The notes beneath the pieces were generated by a model, which was not told where the DNA came from, ran no database searches, and worked only from the letters and a program-made list of their open reading frames with translations. A stretch of DNA of 64,000 bases from Albimonas pacifica (GTDB taxonomy: Bacteria > Pseudomonadota > Alphaproteobacteria > Rhodobacterales > Rhodobacteraceae), in contig NZ_FOQH01000009.1 of the NCBI RefSeq assembly GCF_900113695.1, positions 139,120 to 203,119 on the forward strand. Direction: 5' to 3'. Below are positions 32,679 through 43,823 of this stretch, one piece after another (position 1 is the first letter of the stretch; each line of letters begins with the position of its first letter). A program made the position numbers and the translations under genes.

Positions 32679-33697
32679 GCGTTTCCTCCCGAGGCGGCGG
32701 GGTTTCCCGAAGGCTCGCGCCCGGCGTCGCGGTCGGCGGCGAGCCGCCGCTCGCGCCGCGCCTCGCGCCAGTCGAGCGCGAAGTCCGCCAGCCCCCGGCG
32801 CAGGCCCAGCACCGCGACGACGATGACGATGCCCAGCACCAGCCCGTGATGCTCGGTCACCGCGGTGACGTAGTGGTTCAGCCCCTGCAGCAGCACCGCC
32901 CCCAGCAAGGGCCCCAGGAACACCCGGCTGCCGCCCAGCATGATCATGAAGATCGCCTGGCCCGACATCGTCCAGTAGGCGAACTCCGGATAGGCGCCCG
33001 AGGCGAACAGCGCCAGCAGGATCCCCCCGACCGAGGCGATGGAGCCCGCCAGCACGAAGCTGACGAGCTTGGCGCGGTAGATGTTCACGCCCAGGAACTC
33101 GGCCCGCCCCGGATTGTCGCGGATCATGCGCAGGGTGTAGCCGAACGGGCTCTGGACGATCTGGCGCAGGATCAGGATGCAGATCACGAAGACGATCATG
33201 CAGAACGTGTAGAACGCGCCCGGCGAGGAGAGGTCGATCCCCCAGAACGCCGGCCGCGGGATGCCCCCCATCAGCCCCTGGTCGCCGCCCGTCAGCGACA
33301 CCCAGGTCAGGATGATCGAGTGGAACATCATCTGGAAGGCGAGCGTGAGGAAGGCGAAGTAGATCTCCTTCAGCCGCACGCAGATCGCCCCCACCACCAG
33401 CGCCGTCAGCGCCGAGAAGCCCACCGCGATGGCGAAGGCCGCGGGGATCGAGACCGTCCCCGACTGCATCAGCAGCCCGAAGGAATAGGCGCCCGAGGCG
33501 AAATAGGCCGCGTGCCCGAAGCTCACCAGCCCGGTGTAGCCGGTCAGCAGGTTCAGCGACATCGCCAGCAGCCCGTAGGCGGCGACGTAGATCATGAAGT
33601 CGATCAGCCCCGCCGATCCCACGAGCCCGGGGATCGCCAGCAGCACGACCAGGGCGACGACGCCCAGCCCCAGGTCCCGCAGAAGTCCGCTCGCCAT
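32675..33697 (-). CDS. livM: branched-chain-type ABC transporter permease LivM
   Basis: Inner-membrane permease of 340 residues with about nine hydrophobic helices and the LivM motifs LLTGYTGLVSFGHAAYFASGAY and SPFGYTLRMIRDNPGRAEFLGVN. A charged Arg-rich tail of about 35 residues extends the C-terminus. Start at 33697 lies 2 bases after livH. The stop overlaps the SDR start. Confidence 0.92.
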   Translation of the reverse strand: MASGLLRDLGLGVVALVVLLAIPGLVGSAGLIDFMIYVAAYGLLAMSLNLLTGYTGLVSFGHAAYFASGAYSFGLLMQSGTVSIPAAFAIAVGFSALTALVVGAICVRLKEIYFAFLTLAFQMMFHSIILTWVSLTGGDQGLMGGIPRPAFWGIDLSSPGAFYTFCMIVFVICILILRQIVQSPFGYTLRMIRDNPGRAEFLGVNIYRAKLVSFVLAGSIASVGGILLALFASGAYPEFAYWTMSGQAIFMIMLGGSRVFLGPLLGAVLLQGLNHYVTAVTEHHGLVLGIVIVVAVLGLRRGLADFALDWREARRERRLAADRDAGREPSGNPAASGGNA

Positions 33698-33699
33698 GC

Positions 33700-34599
33700 T
33701 CACACCTGCCGTCCGAAGAGGCCCGAGGGCCTCAGCACCAGCACCAGCCCCATCATCACGAACATCGCGCCGTCCACGAAGAGCGGGAAGCCGATCGACC
33801 CGAAGGACCGCGTCAGCCCGATCAGCAGCGAGGCCACGAAGGCCCCCACGATCGAGCCCATGCCCCCGATGACGGTGACGATGAAGCTCTCGATCAGGAT
33901 CGAGAGGCCCATGCCCGGCGTCAGCGTCCTGACCGGCGCCGCCAGCGCCCCCGCCAGCCCCGCCAGCAGCGAGCCGATCCCGAAGACCGAGGCGTAGAGC
34001 ACCGAGGTGTTCACCCCCAGCGCGCCGACCATCTGCGGGTTGATCGCGGCCGCGCGCACCAGCTTGCCGAAGCGGGTCTTGGCGATGCCGATCCACAGGA
34101 TCGCGCCGACGACCACCGAGGCCGAGATCATGAACAGGTAGTAGGGCGGCACCGGCCCGCCGCCGATGAACATGGGCGGCAGGGCGAAGCTCTGCGGCAT
34201 GCCCATCATCTGGTACTCGGCGCCCCAGATGATCTTCACCATGTCGTCGAGGATCAGCACGAAGGCGTAGCACAGCAGCAGCTGCATCAGCACGTCGCGC
34301 CCGTAGATGCGCGAGATGAACAATCGCTCGAAGATCGCGCCGAACAGCGCCATGCCCCCCGCGCCCGCGGCCATCGCCACGACGAAGTTGCCGGTCAGCT
34401 GGTAGCCGGCCAGCGCGAAATACGCGCCCAGCATGTAGAAGGCGCCGTGGGCGAAGTTGATCACCCCCAGCACGCCGAAGATCAGCGACAGGCCCGAGGC
34501 GACCAGGAACAGCAGCATTCCGATGATCAGCCCGGTCGACAGCTGGGTGACCGCGCAGGCGGGCACGCTCAGGCAGCCGGTCAGCGCCGTGAGGTCCAT
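33700..34599 (-). CDS. livH: branched-chain-type ABC transporter permease LivH
   Basis: Permease of 299 residues with the LivH motif SLIFGVLGVINFAHGAFYMLGAY (about 37-60) and the C-terminal GGMGSIVGAFVASLLIGL. The N-terminus is a little longer than usual (MDLTALTGCLSVPACAVTQ). It follows the receptor gene after 113 bases in which no gene is seen. Confidence 0.92.
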   Translation of the reverse strand: MDLTALTGCLSVPACAVTQLSTGLIIGMLLFLVASGLSLIFGVLGVINFAHGAFYMLGAYFALAGYQLTGNFVVAMAAGAGGMALFGAIFERLFISRIYGRDVLMQLLLCYAFVLILDDMVKIIWGAEYQMMGMPQSFALPPMFIGGGPVPPYYLFMISASVVVGAILWIGIAKTRFGKLVRAAAINPQMVGALGVNTSVLYASVFGIGSLLAGLAGALAAPVRTLTPGMGLSILIESFIVTVIGGMGSIVGAFVASLLIGLTRSFGSIGFPLFVDGAMFVMMGLVLVLRPSGLFGRQV

Positions 34600-34712
34600 G
34601 AAGGTCTCCCGATCAGGGGTGTTGGGAGCGGTCCCGCCCCGGCCGCGGGGCCGGGACGGACGCGAGGTCGAGGGGAAAGGCCGCGTCGGTCAGGCCCGCC
34701 GCGGCCGCGCGC

Positions 34713-35984
34713 TCAGGCGTAGCCCTGGCGCTTCTTCCACTCCTGCTCCATCGACAGGATCTCGTCCCAGTCGCCGCGCTCCCAGTTCTGGAAGCCCTTG
34801 GGATCGGGGCGCGACTGGCCCCACGCCACCGGGTAGCCGATGATCGTGTGGTCGCTCTCGCGCATGGTGATCTCGCCGGTCTCGGTGAACGGGCTCTCGA
34901 CCTTGGCGCCCTTGATCGCGTCGGCGAGCGCCTGGCCGTCGGTGTTCCCGCTCGTCGCGCCCAGCGCCTGGTCGATGAACTGCACGGCCGTGTAGGTCTG
35001 CCAGGCCCAGTTGGTCGGCTCCGTCTCCGAGATCTCGGTGAAGCCCTGGTAGAAGTCCTTGTTGGCCTGGCTGTCGGGATAGTCCGGATCGTAACGGAAG
35101 ACCGAATGCAGGCCCGCGGGGAGCTGCTTGAGCGCATTGACGATCGGCGGATCGGCGAGCCCGCCGGAGAACCACTGCAGCCCGCCCGCGAAGATCTGGT
35201 AGAGGTTCGCCTGCTCGAGGAACGAGACCAGGTCGCCGCCCCAGAGCGCCGAGTAGATCGCGTCCGGCTGCACCTGCAGGACCCGGGTGACATAGGCGGT
35301 GTAGTCCGGCTCGAACAGCTTGGGCCAGGCCTCGTTCACCACCTCGATCTCGGGGGCGAAGATCTTGAGATACTCGACGAACTGCGCGGTGTTGTCCCGG
35401 CCGTAGGCGTAGTCGGGCGAGCAGGTCATCCACTTCATCAGGTTGTCGCGCTTGGCGATGTTCGCGGCGTATTTGCCGCCCGCCACCGCGTCGTGGATGC
35501 CCTGGCGCGCGGCGCGGAACGCCGTCGGCTTGTGCAGCTTCGGATCCGCCGTCAGCGCCGAGGTCTCGGAGCAGGTGTGCAGGCACAGCACCCCCAGCTC
35601 GCCCACCACCTCGTGCACCGCGAAGGAGCCCGAGGAGGCCTCGGCGTCGATGATGATCTCGCAGCCCTCGGTGTTGACCAGGTCGCGGGTGACGCGGGCG
35701 GCCTCGTCGGGCTGGCCCTTGGAGTCGCGCACCACCAGCTCCACCTCGCGGCCGCCGAAGCCGCCGGCGGCGTTGAACCGGTTGACGGCCAGCGTGGCGG
35801 CGTCGCGGCTCGACGTGCCCAGGATGGCGACGCGGCCCGACAGGATGGTGGGCATGCCGACGCGGATCTTCGCCCCCTGGCCGCGGGCCACGAAGGGCGC
35901 GCCCAGCGCCGCGACGGCCGTGGCCGCGCCGACCGTCGCCAGCACCTGGCGACGGGACGGAGTCGGTCCGTTGCTTCGAGTCAT
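34713..35984 (-). CDS. Liv-type ABC transporter substrate-binding protein, Tat signal
   Basis: Periplasmic receptor of 423 residues, Peripla_BP_6 type. The N-terminus carries a twin-arginine-like signal (SRRQVLATVGAATAVAALG, cleavage near VARGQG). The mature part has VGMPTILSGRVAILG, NAAGGFGGREVELVVRDSKG and the hinge region typical of LivK-like receptors for aromatic acids. Start at 35984 has GGGAGG upstream. First gene of a six-gene operon (receptor, livH, livM, SDR, livG, livF). The ligand is unknown. Confidence 0.9.
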   Translation of the reverse strand: MTRSNGPTPSRRQVLATVGAATAVAALGAPFVARGQGAKIRVGMPTILSGRVAILGTSSRDAATLAVNRFNAAGGFGGREVELVVRDSKGQPDEAARVTRDLVNTEGCEIIIDAEASSGSFAVHEVVGELGVLCLHTCSETSALTADPKLHKPTAFRAARQGIHDAVAGGKYAANIAKRDNLMKWMTCSPDYAYGRDNTAQFVEYLKIFAPEIEVVNEAWPKLFEPDYTAYVTRVLQVQPDAIYSALWGGDLVSFLEQANLYQIFAGGLQWFSGGLADPPIVNALKQLPAGLHSVFRYDPDYPDSQANKDFYQGFTEISETEPTNWAWQTYTAVQFIDQALGATSGNTDGQALADAIKGAKVESPFTETGEITMRESDHTIIGYPVAWGQSRPDPKGFQNWERGDWDEILSMEQEWKKRQGYA

Positions 35985-36345
35985 GTTCGTTTTTCCTCCC
36001 ATGCGCCGGGCGCGTCGTTGGCGCGCGCCCTGGCCGGCCGACCCTGCAGAACCCGTTCCGCGGGCCGACCTTTCGCCATCCTGACCAGCCGCCCGGCGGC
36101 CCGTCAAGGATTCATGCGACCGCCCGTCGCACCCCGGCGCGGCCACGCGGAAACCCCGCGCCGGAGCGGTCCCGGCACGGCGTCGGAGGGGGCGAACCCT
36201 GGCGTTTCGGGGCGCCTCGCGCGCCCCTGGCGGCGCCCCGGGCTCGACCCGGGGCCTCTCGCGGCCGGCCGCAGGCAGGACCGCCGCGCCCCGGGCGCCC
36301 CGGGCGGGCGCCCCGCTCAGGCGGGCGCCCGGCCGCGGCCGAGCC
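35985..36345. other. 361-base intergenic region before the Liv operon
   Basis: No gene is seen. It must hold the promoter of the Liv-type operon and the end of the monooxygenase transcript. Its middle contains a family B palindromic repeat (36235-36262). Confidence 0.5.
36235..36262. repeat. family B palindromic repeat, copy 1
   Basis: GCCCCGGGCTCGACCCGGGG forms a stem and is followed by CCTCTCGC. The same element occurs inverted at 39801-39829 and direct at 54581-54610. Confidence 0.7.
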
Positions 36346-38091
<1,746 letters not shown>

Positions 38092-38297
38092 TCGGTTCTC
38101 CTCCCGGTCTCGCCGTTCTCGGCGACCTGTGCGGACCGCGGGCGTCCGCCCGGATCCGTCTTTGTCCGCAGTTTCCGTCGAGGCGGGGGGCGATTGCAAG
38201 GCCCGCTTACGATGCCGTTGCCAGCGCGGCCGCGCGGCGGCAGGCTGGCGGGACCGAGGGAGCCCGGGCGCGAAGACCCCGGGCCGGGGAGGATGAG

Positions 38298-38330
38298 ATG
38301 ACCGACCGATCCGCGGAGGCCGCGCGATGA
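38298..38330 (+). CDS. possible 10-codon leader ORF coupled to the isomerase-like gene
   Basis: ATG at 38298 has GGAGG five bases upstream and encodes MTDRSAEAAR, ending in TGA that overlaps the ATG of the next gene (ATGA). It could be a leader peptide or simply a device for translational coupling. Too short for coding statistics. Confidence 0.3.
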   Translation: MTDRSAEAAR

Positions 38331-38929
38331 GCCGCCCCGTCGTGCGCTGCTACACCGACTACAAGAGCCCCTACGCCTTCGTGGCGCTCGCCCCCACGCT
38401 GGCGCTGGCGGATCGCTGGGACGTGGAGCTGGAGTGGCGCCCCTACACCCTGCGCATCGCCGAATTCATGGGCACGGTCGAGGCCCGCACCCCCCATTTC
38501 TGGCGCAAGGTCCGCTACGCCTACATGGACGCGCGCCGTTATGCGAATAAGCAGGGCCTGACGCTGAAGGGGCCGCGGAAGATCTACGACGGCTACTGGT
38601 CGAACGCGGGGATGCTGTTCGCCCAGGCGAACGGGATCTTCGAGGGCTACCACCGCGCGGTCTTCGAGAAGTTCTGGCGCCATGAGCTCGACGTCGACGC
38701 GCCCGAGGACATCTGCGCCGAGATCGCGGCCCAGGGCGGCGACGTCGCCGCCTTCCGCGCCTATGCCGAGGGCCCGGGCCGCGAGGAACAGGCCGCCATC
38801 GTGGCCGAGGCCGAGGCGCTCGGCGTCTTCGGCGTCCCCAGCTTCCTCTTCGAGGGCGAACTGTTCTGGGGCAACGACCGGCTGGGCATGCTGGAAGAAC
38901 GGCTGAAGACGCGGGCCGCGGCGCGATGA
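38327..38929 (+). CDS. DsbA-family protein, 2-hydroxychromene-2-carboxylate isomerase-like
   Basis: Thioredoxin-fold protein of 200 residues without a CxxC site. The N-terminal YTDYKSPYAF (Ser14) and C-terminal GVFGVPSFLFEGELFWGNDRL are hallmarks of HCCA isomerase, a glutathione-dependent enzyme of aromatic ring degradation that belongs to the kappa GST group. No signal peptide, so cytoplasmic. It is followed by an SDR gene and diverges from the Baeyer-Villiger gene, supporting a catabolic role. The true substrate is not known. Confidence 0.85.
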   Translation: MSRPVVRCYTDYKSPYAFVALAPTLALADRWDVELEWRPYTLRIAEFMGTVEARTPHFWRKVRYAYMDARRYANKQGLTLKGPRKIYDGYWSNAGMLFAQANGIFEGYHRAVFEKFWRHELDVDAPEDICAEIAAQGGDVAAFRAYAEGPGREEQAAIVAEAEALGVFGVPSFLFEGELFWGNDRLGMLEERLKTRAAAR

Positions 38930-38998
38930 GCGCGGCCCCCTTGACCCGGGCGCCTGCTGGGCTTGGTTAGTCGCACCCGCCCCGATCAGGAGCCCCAG

Positions 38999-39751
38999 AT
39001 GACCCGAACCGCCGTGATCACCGGCGCCGGCCGCGGCATCGGCCGCGCCTGCGCCGCCCGCCTGCTGGCCGAGGGCTGGCGGGTGGCCGCGCTGGAGAAG
39101 GACCCCGCGATGGTCGCGGCGCTGGCCGCCCGCCACCCCGGCGACGCCCTGCTGGCGCTCGAGACCGACGTCGCCGACGAGGCCGCCGTCGCCGCCGCCT
39201 TCGCCCGCATCGCCCGGTGGTCGCCGCAGGGCCTCGACCTGCTGGTCAACAACGCCGCCATCGCCTCCGCCCCTCGGATACCGGTCGAGGAGCTGAGCCT
39301 CGCCGAATGGCGCCGCCAGCTCGACGCCGGCCTGACCAGCGTGTTCCTGTGCACCCGCGCGGCGATCCCGGCCCTGCGGGCGCGGGGCGGCTCGGTGGTC
39401 TCGATGGCCTCGACCCGCGCCTTCCAGTCGGAGGCGCACACCGAGCCCTATGCGGCGGCCAAGGGCGGGATCGTGGCGCTGACCCACGCGCTCGCCGTCA
39501 GCCTCGGCCCCGCGATCCGGGTCAACGCCGTGGCGCCCGGCTGGATCGAGACGGGGCACCTGCAGGGGCCGCAGGACGGCGCCTTCCCCGAGCACGCCGA
39601 GGCCGACCGGAGGCAGCACCCCGCCGGCCGCGTGGGCCGGCCCGAGGACATAGCCGAGGCGGTGCTCTACCTCGCCGACGCGGGCTTCGTCACCGGCCAG
39701 GTGCTGACGGTCGACGGCGGGATGACGCGCAGGATGATCTACGAGGACTGA
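38999..39751 (+). CDS. short-chain dehydrogenase/reductase
   Basis: SDR of 250 residues: TGAGRGIG (about 8-15), NNAA (about 85), SMASTRAF catalytic Ser and YAAAK (about 151-155), ending VLTVDGGMTRRMIYED. Start at 38999 follows AGGAGCC and the ATG directly precedes the fold. It lies 69 bases after the isomerase-like gene. A dehydrogenase acting on a cyclic alcohol would suit the locus, but this is inference. Confidence 0.9.
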   Translation: MTRTAVITGAGRGIGRACAARLLAEGWRVAALEKDPAMVAALAARHPGDALLALETDVADEAAVAAAFARIARWSPQGLDLLVNNAAIASAPRIPVEELSLAEWRRQLDAGLTSVFLCTRAAIPALRARGGSVVSMASTRAFQSEAHTEPYAAAKGGIVALTHALAVSLGPAIRVNAVAPGWIETGHLQGPQDGAFPEHAEADRRQHPAGRVGRPEDIAEAVLYLADAGFVTGQVLTVDGGMTRRMIYED

Positions 39752-39800
39752 GGGCGCAGGGCGACGCCTCCTTCCCCGCGCCGCGCTTGCGGCGGGCGGC

Positions 39801-39829
39801 GAGAGGCCCCGGGTCAGGCCCGGGGCGCC
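39801..39829. repeat. family B palindromic repeat, copy 2 (inverted)
   Basis: GAGAGGCCCCGGGTCAGGCC followed by CGGGGCGCC, the inverse complement of the copies at 36235 and 54581. It lies between the convergent SDR (plus) and AroM-like (minus) genes and may act as a terminator. Confidence 0.7.
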
Positions 39830-39914
39830 TGTGGCGGGGGGGCGCGCCGGAGGGCGGTCAAGCGATCCCGTCGATGGCCGGCGAAGGGGCGCCCCGCGGG
39901 GCGCTCCTTCGCGC

Positions 39915-40643
39915 TCAGACGCCGGAGAGCTCGGCGGCGAAGCGGCCGGCGACGGAGGCCGCCAGCAGCGCCGGCGCCCCGTGGATCGCGGCGGCGCGGG
40001 TCCGGGCCGCGTGGGTGTAGCTGATGCAGTCCATCGCCACGAGGTCGGGGGCCTCGGCCGCCATGGCGCGGGCCGCGGCCTCGACGGCGGCGGCGTCCGC
40101 GTCGGGGGAGAGGGGGATCGCCGCCGCCTCCACCCCGCTCGCCGCCCAGCGGGCGACGGCGTTGGCGGCCTGCGCCGGCGAGGGGATGAAGACCCCCAGC
40201 CGGCCGCCCTGCGGCAGGCAGGCGGCCACCGCGCCGGCCAGCAGGTCGGAGGCGAAATGCACCCCCGGCGCCGCCAGTCCCTCGAACTTGCCGGTGCAGC
40301 AGACGATGGCGGCGGCGGCCCCCATCGCCGACAGGTCCGCCAGCCGCGCCTTCATCCCCTCCGTCACCGCCGCCTTGGAGACCAGCGTGGTCGAGCCGTC
40401 GGGCAGCGTCGTGAACAGCGTGTCGGCGTCGGAGGTCGGCGGATGCGCGCGCACCTCCTCGTCGCTCAGGTGATCGAGGGCGCCGAGCATGCGCAGCTCC
40501 GCCCCCCGCGTCACCCGGGCGATCTCGGCCAGCAGGGTCGGGCGGGGGGCCTTGCCCACCACCAGCAGCCCGATCAGGGGTGGGGCGGAGGCCTGCGCCC
40601 CCGCCCCGCCGCCGGCCCGGGGCCCGAGGTCGACCGCGCTCAC
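39915..40643 (-). CDS. AroM-family protein
   Basis: A 242-residue protein with IGLLVVGKAPRPTLLAEI at the start, VCCTGKF in the middle and DLVAMDCISYTHAAR near the C-terminus; the spaced Cys residues and fold resemble the Asp/Glu racemase superfamily. The GTG start at 40643 overlaps the hydantoinase stop as GTGA. AroM-like genes recur beside DUF917 and hydantoinase genes in transport-linked operons. Biochemical role unknown; possibly a racemase of the imported compound. Confidence 0.82.
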   Translation of the reverse strand: MSAVDLGPRAGGGAGAQASAPPLIGLLVVGKAPRPTLLAEIARVTRGAELRMLGALDHLSDEEVRAHPPTSDADTLFTTLPDGSTTLVSKAAVTEGMKARLADLSAMGAAAAIVCCTGKFEGLAAPGVHFASDLLAGAVAACLPQGGRLGVFIPSPAQAANAVARWAASGVEAAAIPLSPDADAAAVEAAARAMAAEAPDLVAMDCISYTHAARTRAAAIHGAPALLAASVAGRFAAELSGV

Positions 40644-42208
40644 TCGGCGGCCTCGGGCGCAAGGGCGGCGGCTTCGCCGACCACGCGCACGCGGGTGCGG
40701 ATGGCCTTGCCGGGAAGGTAGCTCAGCGGCAGGTCCTCGACGTCGATCACCTTGATGGTGGCGGGGTCGGCGCCGGCGCGGGCCGCGCTCTCGACCGCCT
40801 CGGCGCGGGCCATGGCGATGGCCTCGTCGCGCTCCACGTCGCGATAGATGCGGTCGGTCTCGCCCGAGATCTGGGCGATGGCCGCGCCCACCGCGTTGGC
40901 GACGTTGGAATGTTCGACGTGCACGACCTCGGAGATGCCGGGGATGCGGTCGGGGATCAGCATCGCGCCGCCGCCGACGGCCAGAAGCGGAACCTCGGTC
41001 GCGTCGGTCTTCATGCGGTCGACGCTCTCGGCCACGGTCTCGTGGATCTTTGCAAGGGCCGCCTTCACGAAGGCCGGGTCCAGGTGCGCGACCTTCGAGC
41101 GGTCGCCCAAGTCGATCAGGCCCGAGGCGACCGCGATGTCGGTCGAGGTGACGGTGGAGCCGCCGAAGACCAGCGCCTCCTGCCCCAGCCGGTAGCCGAC
41201 CGAGCGGGGGCCGACGGTGATCGGGTCGCTCCCGATGATGGTACCGCCGCCCACGGCGATGGAGAGCAGGTCGGGCATGCGGAACAGCGTCCGGACCCCA
41301 CCCACTTCCACTACGTTGTTGGCCTCTCTCGGAAAACCGTTCACCAGGCAGCCGATGTCGGCGGTGGTGCCGCCCACGTCGCAGACCATGGCGTTCTCGA
41401 TCCCCGCCAGCAGGGCCGCGCCGCGCATCGAGTTGGTGGGGCCCGAGGCGAAGGAGAACACCGGGTATTCCCGCGCCGCCTCGGCCAGCGCCACGGTGCC
41501 GTCGTTCTGGGTGATGTAGAGCCGCGCGTTCAGCCCAGAGGCCGCGACCGCGTCGACGAAGGCCTGCGTGGTCTCGCGCGCCAGATCGATCAGGGATGCG
41601 TTCATCAGCGCCACGTTCTCCCGCTCCAGCAGGCCGATGCGGCCGAGCGCGGAGGACAGGGTGACGTGGCAATCGGGATGCTCGTTGCGCACGATCTCGG
41701 CCGCGCGCTCCTCGCAGGCCGCGGTCAGCGGGGAGAAGGTGGCGGAGATGGCCACCGCGTTGACGCCGGCGGCGCGGATGGCGCGGGCGGCGGCGGCGAC
41801 CTCGGCCTCGTCCATCGGGACCAGCTCGCGCCCGTCGTATTCGTGGCCGCCGTGCACGAGATGCACGCCGCCGACCACCTGCGCGGCGAGATCGGCCGGC
41901 CAGTCGCAGAACGGCTTCAGCGAGGCCGAGGCGGGCAGCGACACGCGGATCGCGGCGGCGCGGCCGAGGTTGCGCCGCTCCACGACCGCGTTGGTGTAGT
42001 GGGTGGTGCCGATCATCACGGCGGTCACGCCCTCGGCCGCCGGCCCGGCCTTGGCGACCAGCTCCTTGAGCGCGGTGCGCACGCCGGAGGTGACGTCGGC
42101 GGTGGTGAAGGTCTTCACCGCCGCCAGCACCTTCGACCCGTCGAGGAGGGCCGCGTCGGTGTTGGTGCCGCCGACGTCGATGCCGATGCGCTTCATGGGG
42201 GTGCTCAC
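40640..42208 (-). CDS. hydantoinase/oxoprolinase family protein (HyuA-like)
   Basis: A 522-residue ATP-dependent amidohydrolase-type subunit. It opens MKRIGIDVGGTNTDAALLDG (actin-like ATP site), has IGTTHYTNAVVERR, ALMNASLIDLA, FASGPTNSMRGAALL, CDVGGTTADIGCL and VGGGTIIGSDPITVGP. It lacks the HyuB half. The GTG at 42208 overlaps the DUF917 stop by GTGA, four codons before an ATG at 42196; I chose the coupled GTG. Acts with DUF917, probably opening a hydantoin- or lactam-like ring. Confidence 0.9.
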   Translation of the reverse strand: MSTPMKRIGIDVGGTNTDAALLDGSKVLAAVKTFTTADVTSGVRTALKELVAKAGPAAEGVTAVMIGTTHYTNAVVERRNLGRAAAIRVSLPASASLKPFCDWPADLAAQVVGGVHLVHGGHEYDGRELVPMDEAEVAAAARAIRAAGVNAVAISATFSPLTAACEERAAEIVRNEHPDCHVTLSSALGRIGLLERENVALMNASLIDLARETTQAFVDAVAASGLNARLYITQNDGTVALAEAAREYPVFSFASGPTNSMRGAALLAGIENAMVCDVGGTTADIGCLVNGFPREANNVVEVGGVRTLFRMPDLLSIAVGGGTIIGSDPITVGPRSVGYRLGQEALVFGGSTVTSTDIAVASGLIDLGDRSKVAHLDPAFVKAALAKIHETVAESVDRMKTDATEVPLLAVGGGAMLIPDRIPGISEVVHVEHSNVANAVGAAIAQISGETDRIYRDVERDEAIAMARAEAVESAARAGADPATIKVIDVEDLPLSYLPGKAIRTRVRVVGEAAALAPEAAE

Positions 42209-43326
42209 GCCGACGCTCCTTCGAAGACGGACTTGAACGGGATGTCGAAGCCGAAGGCCTTCGGGCCCACGGCGGAGAGGCCGGCCTCCGACAGGAACAC
42301 CTCCGGCGCCGGCAGGGCCAGCACCGAGACGCGCTGGCCGAAGCGGATCACGTCGGTGCCGATCCCCTCGCCCGAGACGGTGTCGAGCAGGCAGATCAGG
42401 TCCGGGGTCATCACCACCGGCACGTCGCCCTTGAAGGCCACCGAGAACTCGTTCTGAAAGTGGACGACCATGTCGGAGCCGGCGTCGGGGCCGAGCCCCT
42501 CCAGCTTGGCCTTGCCCCGCAGGAAGCCTTCGGTCGCGCGACGCTCGACGTCGGTGATCTTGCCGGTGAAGATCAGCTTGCCGTGGCCGGCCTCCAGCAC
42601 CGCCTCGATCGGGTCGGCATGGGCGCGCCGCGCCTGGGCGACCTTGCGGCCAAGGTCGATGGCTTTCGACACCGAGTAGAGGATGCCGTGCTGCTTCACC
42701 TCGGCGCCGGTGCGGGGCGCCTTGCAGGTGGCGGCGACCGAGCCGATCTCGGTGCAGGCTTTGCGAGAAATCCGCTCCATCCAGCGCCAGGAGGCGGCGC
42801 GCGGGAAGATGATCTCGTTGTCGCGAATGTCGGCCATGGTCAGCGGGTAGCAGCGCAGGCCCGCGACGGCGACCGAGGTCATCTGCGCCTCGGGATAGGC
42901 GCGGCCCATGGTGTCGGCGTCGACCACCGGGTAGCCGGTCATCGCGGCGACCATCATCGGATGCACGCCGTTGCCGCCGCCGATCTCCAGCGCCATCACC
43001 GCGTCGAACTTGCGGCCCAGGTGCTCCTCCATCATCCGCAGGGGCTTCACGGCGAAGTCGGGGTCGGCCAGACGCTCCTGCCCCACCAGGGGGGCGCCCA
43101 TGTTGGACAGCACCGCCACCAGCGCGTCGTCGGGCAGCGCCATCGGGTCGATCAGCTCGACCGAGCGGCCCTCGGCGTAGAGCTGCCGCATGTTGAGGAG
43201 CTTGTGGTAGGGATCGCCGCCGCCGCCGGTGCCCAGGATCCAGGCGCCGATGGCCAGCGCCTCCATGTCGTCGGCCGTCAGCGCCCTGTGGGTCTGGCTG
43301 GGGCTGCGTCGCGCAAGCGTGCTCAT
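42205..43326 (-). CDS. DUF917 family protein (S-methyl-thiohydantoin desulfurase-like)
   Basis: A 373-residue protein with the family opening LAIGAWILGTGGGGDPYH, EIGGGNGVHPMMVAA, DADTMGRAYPEAQM and a C-terminal FGFDIPF. DUF917 proteins usually pair with hydantoinase/oxoprolinase genes, as here with a 4-base overlap. First gene of the DUF917, HyuA, AroM operon, which is divergent from a Dpp-type transporter. Catalytic role not established for this member. Confidence 0.87.
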   Translation of the reverse strand: MSTLARRSPSQTHRALTADDMEALAIGAWILGTGGGGDPYHKLLNMRQLYAEGRSVELIDPMALPDDALVAVLSNMGAPLVGQERLADPDFAVKPLRMMEEHLGRKFDAVMALEIGGGNGVHPMMVAAMTGYPVVDADTMGRAYPEAQMTSVAVAGLRCYPLTMADIRDNEIIFPRAASWRWMERISRKACTEIGSVAATCKAPRTGAEVKQHGILYSVSKAIDLGRKVAQARRAHADPIEAVLEAGHGKLIFTGKITDVERRATEGFLRGKAKLEGLGPDAGSDMVVHFQNEFSVAFKGDVPVVMTPDLICLLDTVSGEGIGTDVIRFGQRVSVLALPAPEVFLSEAGLSAVGPKAFGFDIPFKSVFEGASA

Positions 43327-43823
43327 CGGGCGGGGTCCTCCGGGATCGACGACATGAGGTCGGCGCGGCTGCCGGCCGCGACGGGGTGTCGGGCGACGTC
43401 GGGCCCGCCGGAAAGGGGGCGGTCGGGCTGCGTCGCCTCTCGAAGAGACCCGCCCCCCCTTGTCCGCGCAAATAACGAAGACGGATGCCCGTCATCCGTC
43501 CAGCCTATGGCGCCGGCCCGGCCGGATGACCCCGCGGGGCCGCGCGGCGTGAATCCGGGCCTTTCCGGCGCTGGGGCGCCCAGCCTCCATGCAGTTCGCC
43601 CGCAAAGGCGGCGCCGGTCCGGACCTTTCATAGGCCCCGCGAATACCGCGCATCAGGAATGGCTAGTTTTCCTGCTGTCACGCATCTGACTTGAATGCTC
43701 CCGCCGAAGCTCTCCGGCGTTCGACCTGTCCGCAGGGGCGGGAGGGACGCCAGCTCAAGGCGCCGGGACGCGGGTCGGAGCCATCCCTCCGACCCGCGGA
43801 CCCTGCGCCCCCCGACAGGAAGG
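43327..43823. promoter_or_regulatory. divergent control region between DUF917 operon and Dpp-type transporter
   Basis: A gap of about 500 bases without a gene. It holds two dyads: GACGGATG-CCCGT-CATCCGTC (43480-43500) and CAGGAA-N9-TTCCTG (43654-43674). Both suit a dimeric LysR-type regulator, encoded at the far end of the transporter operon. Local GC drops around 43630-43700, where a promoter is likely. Confidence 0.5.
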
